This document shows positions 39,001-48,840 of a DNA stretch of 64,000 nt, in pieces. Within the stretch, counting starts at the first letter, position 1. Each line of letters begins with the position of its first letter. The translations under genes were made by a program, and so were the position numbers. The stretch spans positions 62,001 to 126,000 of the forward strand of contig VWPU01004871.1 in assembly GCA_013398955.1 (NCBI GenBank), read 5' to 3'. Origin of the DNA: Callaeas wilsoni (lineage: Eukaryota > Chordata > Aves > Passeriformes > Callaeidae). Below the pieces are notes generated by a model. The model searched no databases, had not been told where the DNA came from, and saw only the letters and a program-made list of their open reading frames with translations.

Positions 39001-42000
39001 TAATTAGCCTCCAGGCTCAGCCTTTGAGCTGGTGGCTCAACTCTTTTGAGTTAGTGGCTCTCCTGACCAGTGGGCCATGATTCAGCAGCTGCAATCTGCT
39101 CCTGCCAGAATTACCTTCTACGCAGTTCAGAGCTGATTCAGCACAGTCACTGAGTTGTCTTTGTTCGTTTCTTCCTTATCTTGGGGGTTCTGCCAAGTGT
39201 CCTCTATTATGGCCCTAAAATCCTGCACTCTGTATGTCCATTATCAGCACTACATCCTTCTTCCCAAGCTGTGTTAACCTTCCCCTGGATCTCAGATCAT
39301 TGAAGCCTGTCAAGACCCAAACCTTAACAAAGCAATTCCACCCACAAGTAATTTATTTTTATAACACCTGGACATCACTCAGAGTTTGCTTATTAACTGC
39401 TCTCTGTTTCACAGATTAAATCTCCCTCCTTGTTGATTAGGCTTGAAAATATACAAAGATCAAACATGAAAGAACTTAAGGGAAAAAGAAAATGGATCCA
39501 GGCAGCCAAATACATTGAAATGGAGAGCCCCAGAGCTGCACTGCAGAATTTCAGCTTCTTCCCTGTAACTACTCTTTCTACTCTTTCAGACATTGTCTTA
39601 TTATGCTGCAAAAATGTGTTTTTTCCCCATCTCTCCTCTGAGACTTTTCAGGGAAGCATATATTTCCTACTGCAGTGTCAGCTGTTGCAAAGCACAGCTA
39701 ATACTTGCAGCTGTTTTCCAAAAAGATTTTACCCGGCATTTGTCTCTCTTCTCAACAGTATCCAGACTATGCTGCTGTTTGACTAGGCTGATGCCCTGAG
39801 AAGCACCTGTGTATTAGCTAGAGAGATGGAATAAACAGCACAGTATTTCTGGGATGCACCTGATCTCACATATTTTGCTGAAATCAAGGATAATTCTCCA
39901 CTGTCTGCTGGAAAAATAATTGTATTTTTTGTGTGTGTGTGTTTAGACAATAGAGTCACCATACCTTCAGATAAAATTGCTGGGGAAAAACCTTGAAAAT
40001 GAAGCATTGTACGAGGTGAAAGTACGTTCTCAGCCCAATGGAGATTACTTTAAGGGCACATGGAGTGAATGGAGCGCTTCCAAGAGCTTCAGGACAGCAA
40101 GAGAGCAGCAATCCACAGAGAGCTGTAAGGGCTGAAAACACTTTGGTCCATCTGCAGGAAAGCAGAGCTGGGGGCCTGAGCTCCCTGGCCAGCCTCAGCA
40201 GCAGGAGGGATGAGAGAATGGGGAGGGAACAGCCCATGGCCACAGCAGGGTCAGTCCTCACAGATACAGGCACTCCAAGGAGGTGACTCACAGAGCAGCT
40301 GGATTGCTCTGGTCTGGGACTGGCTCTCCCTGAAAATTTAGATCTCACTCAAGGGCAATAAGGTCAGAGGAAATGCTGCCATGAGAGCATGAGGGTGTGG
40401 GTGCAGAAGGGGATGAAGGCTGACTTACTGCTTGCGGCTGGCTGGCTTGCCAGGAGAAGGAAGAGCTTGCATCAGGCATTTTGGGTAAGGCTCAAAGAGC
40501 TGTGAAATATGACCCATTTCAGGACCCTGGGTTTGTGTGTGAACGTGGCACTTGAATCACAAATGCGACATAGGATAAAATCTCATCACTGCATATGAAT
40601 AATCTTTGTGGTCCTTGGATCCCTTCAGTCCCCGGGGGCACCTCGGGGATGATGTGTGTTAGAAGTCATCTCTGTGCTGCTATGAGGACACAGTGAGTGC
40701 TGGTTTCAGTGCACTGGAGGTGATGGCACACTTCAAGCTGCTTTAATTCAGTCTGTGAACCCAGCTTGAGGCTCAGCCAAGCACTGATGCTCCTGCAGCC
40801 TATCTTTTACCTCCTTCACGAAGGCAGGAGAAATGAGCCATTGCACCAGCCCAGTGACAGGCAAGTGCAATGCTTGGTGTTAATTCCTAATTTATTGTCT
40901 GAAGAGACATCACAGTTATGGTGGCTTAACAGTGAGACATCTACATGCATTGGCTGATGTTTTTCATTTTCCTTTAGATAGCAGTGTGGCCAGGGTTATA
41001 CTCTCCATCCTGGGATTCATGCTGTGCGTTGTTATGATTGCACTGATCGTAGTTTTTTGGGAAAACAGGTAATCTCTTTGTACAGATAAGGTGTTGGAAC
41101 CCAATCCTGTTCTGACAGTTTTATTGCTTTCCTGTTATACTTGTGTACTATTTTCTCTCTGTCTCTGGAATTCTGTATCAAGCTGATGGCAAGCAAAGAC
41201 TAGAAATGAGCAATACAAGAGACAGTGTTGGCAGGCAGAAGATGACCTGCCACTTGGACCAGATTTCAGTCTTGGGCTCAAAATACTGGGAGCTTTGGTG
41301 AGCCAAAGTTATCACAAAACACTTATAGGCTCAGTGTCCTACTGCAGGCAAATTTGACTCACAAACTTCAAGCAAAATCCAGAAAAGAGACCTGCGGGTT
41401 TTAGTAAACCCCTAAGAAGTGTGAAAACAGCATGCCAGGGTGATGACTTCTTTCCCTTTCACAAGCTGAGTCAGTGGGGTGTTTGCTCTGTAGTGCTTTC
41501 AGAAGCAGCAGAGCAGAGCTCTCTGCAACAGGGGCTTAATGGTATCAGACACCAGCCTGGCCAAATCCACTTCCAGCCAGCCGTGAGGCGAGATCAGGCA
41601 GAGGTGGAACTAAGGATACATTCCTTACCCAAGCAGTCCTTGGTCTGCAGTAGGGTTTTCTCATATATCTGCTACACAGCTGTAGATAGATAATGTAAAT
41701 ATATTTTTAATGACGTGGCTCACTAGACCTGACAAGCTTAAGAAAATGAACAGATATGTAGATAATGTTATGAAACTAGAATCTGAAGGGAAAAAATCCA
41801 AATTTAACTATAGAAGATGAACTGCTTGCAAGACAGAAAGTGCAGGACTCTTCAAAAACATTCAGAGCAGTCTGTCCATGACACCCAGCTCAAGAGAGGT
41901 AGCTGTGTGTGTGCTGCCTTTTTGGGACAACGTTTGGGCTGTGCTAACTCCAGAGTAAGACATGGGAATTACCTGGCAGTGTTAAACATGGGGATTACCT

Positions 42001-44795
42001 GGCCAATGCTAGTTGGCCTCAGCCATACAATGTCACAAACAGTTTTAATAATTAAACATTCTAGACGCTGAAGTTATCTGCCCTAGTGCTGCTTTATTCA
42101 CAAGTATAGAGGTAGCTTGAGATTTCTAGTTCTTGCATTTTACTGTTGCTGGGAGCCTGCAGTTCTCTAACTTTGCTACAAGTTTTGCTTATATAAAACT
42201 GCAGCAAAAACAGGTGACACTTTTTGATTCTGGATATTCCCATTTTTAAAAAAAGAGGGTTTTATACATATGCATATATACAGCCCCACAAATACATAAA
42301 TAAAATGAAATGGATATCCATATACATGTATAGTTATATTTGTATCACTGCAATGATTGAATATCAGTTGGCCAATATTCTCTAGATGCATCATAGCTGA
42401 GGGTATCAGGCAGCACAACATGAGAACTTTACTAATCAAGGCAGTAAAAATGAGACTTGTGGAACCAGGCTACAGGACAGATGTCTGAAGCTCATGTTGC
42501 TAGCCAAGGAATGGGACAATATGCCATTCTTTGAATTAATTAAACATGCAGAAGCAAGTATCAGCAAATTTCCACTTTAACCACAGCATCTTCTTGTGCT
42601 TGCAGAAAACAGTTTCACCACACAGAACCCTGTTAACACAGCTAGATGAAAACAAGTAACAAGCTCTTCGCCAGCATAATTTGCTGCCTTTCCAGTACTT
42701 AGGGAAGTGTCTTCTTTTAACTGTGACCATTTGTGCACTGGAAAGAACAATGACTTTTTGGTGACCTTTACAACTCCTCTGCTCTTGTCTGTTTTATTCT
42801 GAGGCTTCTCTGCCTTTATTCTGGATAACGCCAGCCAGCCCTAAGGCTTTGTGAGAACTAGTACAAATGATGCAACATGAACCTCTGATATATCCACATA
42901 GCCCTCTTATGCTGCTTTTTGTCTACTGTTGCTGTTTCAGGATCAAGCCTGCTGTATGGCCAAACCTTCCCGACCATAAGAAAACACTGGAGCAACTATG
43001 TAAGAAGCCAAAACACGTATGTTCTTCACTGTTCTTTCCACTAGAGTATAGACTCTTGGGGACAAAACTAATGCTCATGAGAGACAGTATGTGCATTGTC
43101 TGCATGAACTAGGACATCTTTCAGAAATTACTTCTACATATCACTGGAGAGAGCCCCCATTTGCTCATGCAGATGTCAGTCAAGGGTATGGAAATAACAC
43201 AAATGAACGAGTGCCTGAGGTTTGACTTGTGAAAAGTAACTACAGAGGTCTTGGCAAGTTGATGCATGAAGAAAGGCTGACGGAATTAAGCTTGTTTGTA
43301 GAAGAAAAGGAAGCTCAGGGTGGGGAATACTGCTTACAACCTTCCAATACCTAAGGCCTGTGTAGATAGATGTGCTCTCACCACAAGGCTGTGTGGTGAC
43401 AGGAACAGAGACAACAAGCATGTATTGCTTCAGGGCAAAATTCTTCCAGATATAAGGGAAGAATTTTTCTCGTGAAAATAATTAAACATTTTGTAGCCTG
43501 CCTAAAGACAAGGTAGGTTCTCCTTTGGGAAAATGTTTAAGGCTTGGCTTGATAGGGCTCTGAATAGCCTAATCCAGGTCTTGCTACTGGCAGAAGGCTG
43601 AACTCCACAGCTCCTTTCCAACCAAGATATTTTGGTGATGCTATGAAACTGTAATCATGGGGCTGGATGGGGCCTTTTTGCAAACATCCCTGGTGATGTC
43701 TATGCCCCCTGACATGGCCAGCAGCATTGTTCATACATCATGCAGTATATGAACTGCTTTGCCAGTTAAAAGCCAGATGGACAAGCAATTAGTGCTGTTC
43801 ACTCCAGGTACATTATTAGCATGTTCTTAATTTAATAGGAGGCCTAACACAGCTCTTCCAGCTGTACTCTCCAGTCCAGGGATTCCTAACATGTTTCAGG
43901 AAGTCGTGGCAAATTTTTACTTCCCTTGCTGCTAAATCAGGAAGGTAAAACTGAAAGAAACCACCTGGGTGGGCACACTCCTTCCTGTGAAATGGCAGGC
44001 ATGCAATAAATGCATGTCTCAGAAAAGGCTCTGAAACACTGTATAGAGCATAAAACACTCTCCAGGGGAACTGCCCAGAGGAGGACACAGGATAGATGAA
44101 GTTAATAGGGAAACGGATTTTCAGCCATGTGATAGTTTATTCTGTGCTAATCTATTCAGCCTGCTCAGTGTTACATCTAGAGTTAAAGAAATGATAAATA
44201 CCTTTCTGAAATAAAATTAATTACCAAAATACCTTTCCTCTTAAGCTACCACTCACTGTTGACTAACTGTGCTGTTCCCTTTGCCACACAGAATTTTGAT
44301 ATAAGCTTTAACCCAGAGAGTTTTGGTCACGTTCATATCCATAAAGTGGATGGCCTTTGGGCAAAAGCTGAACTGGAAAATTTTCTGCAGCCATCAACTG
44401 CTCCAGAGACAAACCTTCCAGAAAAATTCAGGAGTGGATCAGACCTGAAGATGATGCCTGCGATGGCAGACAAAAACAACCTAAACCTGCCCATGTCTTG
44501 TGAAGGAGTCTGGCCAGCTGAAGCCTTGCACAGGCTCCTGGGCGCCAGCCAGTTTGCAGTCACTGAGAGCAGCTGCAGCTCCAGCACGTATGAGGTTTGC
44601 CACAGCAATGGGGTGCCCCTGCACAGGGATGGTTTCAACCTTTCCTCCACTCGTCCCCTGGATCCTTCTGGCCAGCTCCATCCAGAGCCCCTAAATGATG
44701 ACACCGTATCCCAGATGCTGCCTAACAGGGACATGAGATCACCAAACAATGAGGAAGCCTATGTCACAATGTCCAACTTCTACAAAATTCAGTAA
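29943..44795 (+). CDS. IL7R: IL7R, interleukin-7 receptor alpha chain (8 coding exons, ~480 aa)
   Basis: Joined coding exons: 29943-30033, 34824-34962, 36240-36448, 38042-38196, 39947-40124, 40978-41068, 42941-43016, 44292-44795. Exon phases match across all junctions and the product is about 480 residues (human 459). It is a type I membrane cytokine receptor of lymphoid cells. It binds IL-7 with the common gamma chain, and in mammals TSLP with CRLF2, and signals through JAK1 and STAT5. Visible parts: signal peptide (about 1-20), N-terminal fibronectin-like domain with paired cysteines (45/60, 77/88, 128/138), second domain with VAYRQ and WSEWS (237-241), membrane helix (about 264-284), Box1 VWPNLPDH (293-300) and the tail tyrosine in [11 protein letters not shown] (Y470). 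N-glycosylation sequons include N61, N71, N94 and N156. The exon 3 start is the least certain boundary. Identity is very secure from the Box1/LCKKP region and C-terminus. Confidence 0.95.
33294..33366 (+). repeat. (CTCTGT)n hexanucleotide microsatellite
   Basis: About eleven units of TCTCTG/CTCTGT with one TTTCTC interruption, inside IL7R intron 1. It is a pyrimidine-rich array on the transcribed sense strand and is likely length-polymorphic. Confidence 0.9.
33828..34080 (+). mobile_element. CR1 LINE 3'-end fragment in IL7R intron 1
   Basis: Typical 3' CR1 text: GAAATTCTGTACTTAGAGGG, then GCTCTGGAACAAGCTGCCCC, the GTTCAAGTCCAGTTTGGATG stretch, and finally GATCCCTTCCAACCCAAACC with a GATTCTGTGATACTT tail. 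Same orientation as IL7R, truncated to about 250 bp and non-coding. Confidence 0.9.
34824..34962 (+). CDS. IL7R: IL7R coding exon 2 (N-terminal ectodomain)
   Basis: Acceptor CTCCTTAG, donor GTAAGTG, phase 1 in and phase 2 out. It encodes the acidic start of the mature receptor and the first disulfide pair: [11 protein letters not shown] and [11 protein letters not shown] correspond to SFSCYSQLEV and HSLTCAFEDP in human. Residues C45 and C60 are expected to pair. Sequons at N61 (NFT) and N71 (NYT). Confidence 0.93.
34963..36239 (+). other. IL7R: IL7R intron 2
   Basis: Donor GTAAGTG. No repeat family or other gene is recognisable in about 1.28 kb. The 3' boundary depends on the uncertain exon 3 acceptor. 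Confidence 0.7.
36240..36448 (+). CDS. IL7R: IL7R coding exon 3 (first Fn-like domain), start uncertain
   Basis: The exon body reads [20 protein letters not shown], then [20 protein letters not shown] and [13 protein letters not shown], matching the human [20 protein letters not shown]...CKKIDLTTI block. The donor at 36449 (GTGAGA) and phase 1 exit are clear. The acceptor is not: in-phase AGs at 36254, 36260 and 36263 would each create a TGA at the junction with exon 2. The two that keep the frame open end at 36236 and 36239 and give Cys at the junction; I use the latter. Both have weak pyrimidine tracts. The predicted exon codes about 17 residues more than the human one and carries an extra cysteine (C104). 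Confidence 0.78.
36449..38041 (+). other. IL7R: IL7R intron 3
   Basis: GTGAGAC donor and TCATTTGCAG acceptor. About 1.6 kb of moderately GC-rich sequence with no identifiable repeat or gene. The 116- to 126-codon open frames in it have no support as coding. Confidence 0.75.
38042..38196 (+). CDS. IL7R: IL7R coding exon 4 (second Fn-like domain, first half)
   Basis: Acceptor TTTGCAG and donor GTAAGTG, phase 1 in and phase 0 out, 155 nt. It reads [20 protein letters not shown], then RKKYLKD and [13 protein letters not shown], closely matching human [20 protein letters not shown] and HDVAYRQ. The LICYC stretch (C169, C171) replaces a cysteine-free strand in human. Sequon at N156 (NIT). Confidence 0.95.
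38197..39946 (+). other. IL7R: IL7R intron 4, with an LTR-like segment
   Basis: GTAAGTG donor; the acceptor follows a (GT)n run (GTGTGTGTGTGTTTAG). The middle part (about 38811-39230) has LTR-like words, described separately. No exon is recognisable in the remainder. Confidence 0.7.
38811..39230 (+). mobile_element. Possible solo LTR of an avian endogenous retrovirus
   Basis: The segment begins TGTTCCAGGTGCAGAAGC and has a TATATA-like patch near 38890. It contains the paired words GAGCTGGTGGCTCAACTC and GAGTTAGTGGCTCTCCTGAC around 39028-39065, a kind of duplicated motif I associate with avian ERV LTRs. There is no target-site duplication I can fix and no internal gag/pol sequence next to it, so at most it is a solo LTR. 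Edges are guesses. It could equally be unique intronic DNA. Confidence 0.28.
39947..40124 (+). CDS. IL7R: IL7R coding exon 5 (WSEWS-bearing half of second Fn-like domain)
   Basis: Acceptor GTTTAG, donor GTAAGG, phase 0 in and phase 1 out, 178 nt. It encodes [20 protein letters not shown] and continues WSASKSFRT, with the class I cytokine-receptor signature WSEWS at residues 237-241 (human FWSEWSPSYYFRT). The exon ends AGC T, just before the membrane segment. Confidence 0.96.
40125..40977 (+). other. IL7R: IL7R intron 5
   Basis: GTAAGG donor and CTTTAG acceptor. 853 bp, mixed composition, no repeat or gene recognised. Confidence 0.8.
40978..41068 (+). CDS. IL7R: IL7R coding exon 6 (transmembrane helix)
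   Basis: 91 nt, phase 1 in and phase 2 out. It encodes a short juxtamembrane piece, the membrane helix ([20 protein letters not shown], about residues 264-283) and the start FWENR of the cytoplasmic side. In human, skipping of the equivalent exon gives soluble IL7R. Here the same skip would join T to GA and stop translation at the junction. Confidence 0.95.
41069..42940 (+). other. IL7R: IL7R intron 6
   Basis: GTAATC donor and TGCTGTTTCAG acceptor. About 1.87 kb with no identifiable repeat family. An A/T-rich ATATAC-type patch lies at about 42265-42345. Confidence 0.8.
42941..43016 (+). CDS. IL7R: IL7R coding exon 7 (Box1 / JAK1 docking)
   Basis: Acceptor GTTTCAG, donor GTATGT, 76 nt, phase 2 in and phase 0 out. 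It reads [20 protein letters not shown] followed by KKPKH, nearly identical to human [20 protein letters not shown]. The proline-rich Box1 (VWPNLP) binds JAK1 in the human receptor. This is the strongest single piece of evidence for the gene's identity. Confidence 0.97.
43017..44291 (+). other. IL7R: IL7R intron 7
   Basis: GTATGT donor and TTTGCCACACAG acceptor. It holds a diverged CR1 piece at about 43240-43655 and is otherwise featureless. Confidence 0.8.
43240..43655 (+). mobile_element. Old diverged CR1 LINE fragment in IL7R intron 7
   Basis: Recognisable only by its 3' half: GGGAAAATGTTTAAGGCTTG, CTGAACTCCACAGCTCCTTTC and CCAACCAAGATATTTTGGTG, followed by a tail ATGCTATGAAACTGTAAT. The 5' part (GAAGAAAGGCTGACGGAATT) fits a CR1 ORF2 position. 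It is more diverged than the other copies here, so older. Confidence 0.7.
44292..44795 (+). CDS. IL7R: IL7R coding exon 8 (cytoplasmic tail)
   Basis: Acceptor CACACAG, phase 0, 167 residues and TAA at 44793-44795. It opens [20 protein letters not shown] (human [20 protein letters not shown]) and closes [16 protein letters not shown] (human [16 protein letters not shown]). The final YVTM (Y470) is the tyrosine that in human (Y449) recruits STAT5 and PI3-kinase p85. The middle of the tail is poorly conserved, as in other species. Open frames on the opposite strand of this exon are shadows. Confidence 0.97.
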   Translation, partial: NFDISFNPESFGHVHIHKVDGLWAKAELENFLQPSTAPETNLPEKFRSGSDLKMMPAMADKNNLNLPMSCEGVWPAEALHRLLGASQFAVTESSCSSSTYEVCHSNGVPLHRDGFNLSSTRPLDPSGQLHPEPLNDDTVSQMLPNRDMRSPNNEEAYVTMSNFYKIQ

Positions 44796-45212
44796 ATCTC
44801 ACAAGAATTACAGCATGTCTTTTTTTCTCTAACACCAGCAGGATACCGAAGCTTTCTGGTTTTGTTTTCCTGTATCCTCTGAGTTACCACCTCCTTCATG
44901 CACTATGCTCACGGTCCAGTGCTATAACTGCAGAGAAGTGGATTCTCCTACATTCCAGTGAGAAGTAGCCTGTCTCAGCATTCAGTGTGCTGATAGCAGT
45001 CTTCACCGCAGTAGAAATTAAATTTAATTCAACCTGATTTTGATCTTCAAATCTGATTAATCCAGAGCAGTGACAATGCAGTCCCAGCTGAGGATCACAG
45101 CATGTCTCGTAGAAGTTAATGAACTCTTTTGTTACCCTCTTGGTTACAGAGTTAAGCTCTTACTAATGCCTTAGCAAGAAATATGGCAATAAATTCCATT
45201 TCAATAGAACCC
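44796..45212 (+). other. IL7R: IL7R 3' UTR with poly(A) signal
   Basis: Untranslated sequence follows the TAA. A canonical AATAAA lies at 45188-45193, predicting cleavage near 45205-45215. The end coordinate is an estimate; longer forms cannot be excluded. Confidence 0.6.
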
Positions 45213-46403
45213 AATCTCTTTTAAATACTGGTGGGTCAAGACTAACTCCCCCTCCAGTCAGTCAAAGTCCACAAGTTTGCAAAAAGACAGTAAATTAGAC
45301 TTGCTATCAAGTATTAGGTGCCTGGGGATTCAGGAGCTTGAGCACTACAATGAGAATTAGCTGAGTGCCCAGCAAAAATGTTACATGGGCCCACTTGAGG
45401 GAAATGTTTCCTGAGATGGATTTTGATTTTGGTTTGGTTTTTTTGGGCTTTTTTTTTTGTTTTTTGGGGGTTTTTTTTGAGACACAAATTAAAACAAAGC
45501 AAACCCTAAATGCTACTGCTTTTTGCTATTGACAGAGATCTGCCCTTTAGCCAGTTACAGGATCCACAGGTACTTCTGCTAATACTTTTGAAGTCTTCAA
45601 CATTTTATGTACCAACTATGTGAACCAAAGCCCTTTCTCTTCCTAGGAACTGAATTAGGGCTGTAAATTCCATGATGCTGTATTTTTCTGCAGCTCTTAT
45701 GCAAGCATAAGTGTAGCATTTCCAGGCCAGAGGCTGGGCTGACCGTGTTTGTTTACTAGCATACTAGCACTAGTCCCAATGGCTGTGACTGCACACAAAT
45801 ACTATGCATTTGGACAGGCAATGTTCTCATGCAACATCCAACATAAGAAGATGGATGGAATGTCATGGATCCTGCCAGTGATCACAAGACTTTTTTTTTT
45901 TTAAATAACTTCTAATTTCCCAGGAGATATTTTTTGTTTGTTGGTATCCTTTTTTTTTCCCCTAGGTTTTGTTTGGGGTTTTTGGGGGGTTTTTTGGGGA
46001 TTTTTTTTGGTTTTTTAAAGTTTTTAAAATTTTTTTTTACATTGTGACTTTTTTTCTTTATAGTATTACATTTATTGGTTTTTTTACATTATGGCTGAGC
46101 CACTTCACAGTTCTCTTTGGATGCTGCACATTCTGGAGCACACACTTGGAGATAAAGCTGCTACAGCCACATGGCTGCATGACAGCAGAGCTGTGTGGCC
46201 ATGGGACATCCAAGCTGCTTTGTTGCACTCTGGACTTGGGGTTCACCTCATTGTGCAGTCTCAGTTCCTCTAGCTCTTTGAAATTCTCCTTTACCTAGTT
46301 ATAGTCACATTCCCAGAGCCTAAGAGTGAAAAGAGTCCTCTCTCATCCTCAGAGGATGAGATGCTCAGATTTGTTCTGACTGGCAATTGTTGCAGAGATG
46401 TCA
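45213..46403. other. Intergenic between convergent IL7R and CAPSL; T/G-rich tracts
   Basis: No gene. Two low-complexity T/G-rich tracts (about 45420-45480 and 45890-46080), built from runs of T with GG or GGGG breaks, account for most of the odd composition. They look like decayed homopolymer or tail sequence. Confidence 0.6.
45890..46080 (+). repeat. T/G-rich low-complexity tract
   Basis: Runs of 6-12 T interrupted by GGGG or GG groups (for example GTTTGGGGTTTTTGGGGGG at about 45970). It produces a 109-codon open frame that is mostly F and G and has no coding value. Confidence 0.8.
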
Positions 46404-46617
46404 CAAAACCTCAGCTGCTACCATCTGCCTCTGTCAAGACAGCTTTGTGCCAGGAGAGCAGTAGAATGAATCAGATCACCGAAAATCTCTTGTGGTTTTG
46501 TTTCAAGAATATATGGCAGGGAGTGGGGCTTGCAACTCAGTTGCTTGAATCAGAATTTAATGCTGCAGGAGACAGTACAATCCAAACAGCAATTCTGGAC
46601 CACATCAAGCCAAAACC
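46404..46617 (+). repeat. Local direct repeat R, copy 1 (~214 bp)
   Basis: Starts CAAAACCTCAGCTGC and ends ACATCAAGCCAAAACC. It aligns along its length with 50241-50455: shared words include AGAATGAATCAGAT, GAAAATCTCTTGT, GAGTGGGGCTTGCA and TGAATCAGAATTTAATGCTG, with small indels. The two copies are in the same orientation, about 3.84 kb apart. I do not recognise a repeat family. It might be an uncommon interspersed repeat or part of a local tandem duplication. Confidence 0.85.
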
Positions 46618-48730
46618 AGCCTTCCCAAGACAGCACCTCCTCCACCTCTACACAGCGCCAGGGAAACCTTCGAGTAGGGAGAGCCTAACAGCTACTGTAT
46701 GCAAAGGGGCCTCAGCTTTGGCTCAAGGCATTCCAGTGGCATTTTTACAGAACGGTTTTTATTGCTGTTTACCGCCTAATGAAGCATTAATTGATGAAGA
46801 AGAAAAAGACCAAAGTCCTGGGTATTCATTTGCTTTATAGTGCTTATATTTCCTTTCAAAAAGAGCTGCTGATAATGCTTATACTGTGAGAACTTGCACA
46901 GTATGACTGTAGATATAGACAGACTATACTGGAACGGTATCTTCTTCCAGTGACACAGTGAAAAACAAAAAGGGGATAGAGAAAGAAGCAAAAGCACGTC
47001 AGGAAAATCCTCTGCAATATGTGCTATGCTTCCTTCAATTTTTGTGATTATGTAATTCTGTAACACATTTGTTGGATGTATGCAGATATAACCACTTTCA
47101 GCTTTGTTTCAGGAAAAAAAAAATAAAGCCAAATATGCACCCAAGCCAGAAACAACACAAGCATTTCCTGTCTATGGCCAAGTTATATATAGTTCATATA
47201 TGAGAATACAGCCATGGCTGTGTCTGGACAATCTGTCAAGCCATTTCCTTATTCTACATGACAATTTCTCCAGAGCTGTTCACAAATTCTCATCTGCCTC
47301 AGTATTCACACAGGAGTTTTTCTCAGTTTTCACACATTCCATGCACTTCCTTTAGTTCAGCACAATTCTCCTTCTCCCCCTTTCTGCCTCCAGTGCTCTT
47401 TCTCAGCTGCACACCCGGACCCATCTCGGTGACACTGGTTTCTCTGTAGCTGCTCCATGACGCAGCGCCTGGACCTGCCTGCTCCGTTCTGCCACGTGCC
47501 CACTGGGCTCCAGCCCCTCTCCACACGCATGCTCTCCCACCTTTGCTTCTCCCCTTATCTATGTGCAGCTCATGCAAACACCTCCGAGCACTGTGAGCAC
47601 TCCTCTCCTGCACTATGCAAACGTCTCTTAGCTATACACAAATAAACTTAGACTTTTGTCAGTTATAACAATGAGTCACGGTCTAATTCTAATGATGCTG
47701 AAAAATGCTAATTACATCTCGAGGCAATAGTCATCCCCGGCTTAAAGCGTTAGTTTGTTTATCACATCACCTCCCCTTGTGCACACTCATTAGAGAGGCT
47801 GATAAAACACAGAAAAATGCTGTGTGTGTCAGTGGGGCAGCAGAAGATCAGCTAAGTGTGGGGAGGCAGGAGGACTGCTTCTGCCAGGATGGAGGGATGG
47901 CTGAATGCCTGTGATGTGCAGTGAAGTCTGGGCTACGAAATAAACGTTGAAAGGGTGGCACTGCTCCAGGGACATGTGGCTGAATCGAGGGCAATTTTTG
48001 GCAGACAGAAGCTGACCATGAAACCATCTCTTCTGGCAGCAAGGGACATGATGATGCTGGCAGGGTGTTTCTGCAGGGCAGGAGTACAGCCCCTTCTCAG
48101 CTTCTCAGCAGTAGTGTTTATTGATTTGAAGGCCTGTATTTGTACAGCAATACAGCAGTGCTGCAGCCTGGGGGAAGAAGCAGTTGGATTTTAGTCAATA
48201 CGCTTTTCAATCAAGCTAGTTATCTCTGTGGTTGTGGGGTTTCTGAAGCTATCATTTAAAAACAGCTAAAATGTGACATAAAGAAGGCTTACCACCTCTG
48301 TGAAGAATTATTTTAGAGTCAAACACCTCCTTATTACTGTGATCATGAAGCCACCCAAATTAGCACTCCTGTGTATCACAGAGCATTGGCAAAACAAATC
48401 TAATGTACAGACACAAAAGAAAACAACTGATGATGCCAGAAAATGCAATTGCTAAATTGTACCGACTATCTCATCCCTCGCTCACGAGGCAGCTCCAGGT
48501 TTCAGTCAGGATGGCTTTTCCTTGGCTTCTAAGCGCCACCTGCTGAAACACGAAGCCACGTGTCAGAGCCCAGCACTTGGACACTTGCTGGTGCCATCAC
48601 ATCGTGCAGCTCCAAAAGCATTGCTCAGATGGGACGTGGGGGAAAAATCAAGCCCACAACAAACTAAGCAGTGTTTCACTTATTTGTAGTCTATGGCCCT
48701 AAAGAAGTTTGGGCAAATAAAAGCAAAAGT
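46618..48730. other. Intergenic, nothing recognised
   Basis: About 2.1 kb without a supported gene, RNA or repeat family. Short open frames (up to 96 codons) show no domain. AATAAA words at 47122 and 47641 are not linked to any recognisable transcript. Confidence 0.5.
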
Positions 48731-48840
48731 CAGAGTTTCCAAGATTTCTTCATCCTTAAAATGAATCATCATTTTAGGCATCAGTGTCCCCAGAAGCACT
48801 AACTCCATAGCAGTAATTCAGAAATTCATCTTTTGTACCT
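48731..48840 (-). pseudogene. Decayed duplicate of the CAPSL terminal exon
   Basis: On the minus strand this stretch aligns from end to end with the real CAPSL last exon (53998-54099). The acceptor AG is kept, then ACAAAAGATGAATTTCTGAA parallels ACAACAGAAGAATTCATGAA, the GGAGTTAGTGCTTCT block is shared, and the ending CTTGGAAACTCTG is identical. Translated in the best frame it still reads DEFLNYCYGVSASGDTDA against [18 protein letters not shown]. It is broken: one base is lost in the first codon, so the original phase hits TGA early, and an in-frame TAA follows the DTDA part. Because the splice acceptor is copied, it arose by DNA duplication, not by retroposition. Confidence 0.85.

Noticed and set aside
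44333..44749. 138-codon open frame on the minus strand across IL7R exon 8
   Set aside because: It lies entirely antisense to a well-supported coding exon and has no domain; it is a shadow of the IL7R frame.
45969..46298. 109-codon Phe/Gly-rich plus-strand frame
   Set aside because: Produced by the T/G low-complexity tract; no coding evidence.
46361..46840. 159-codon plus-strand frame over repeat R copy 1
   Set aside because: Copy 2 keeps only part of the same frame before closing, no domain is recognisable, and there is no splice context, so coding is not supported.
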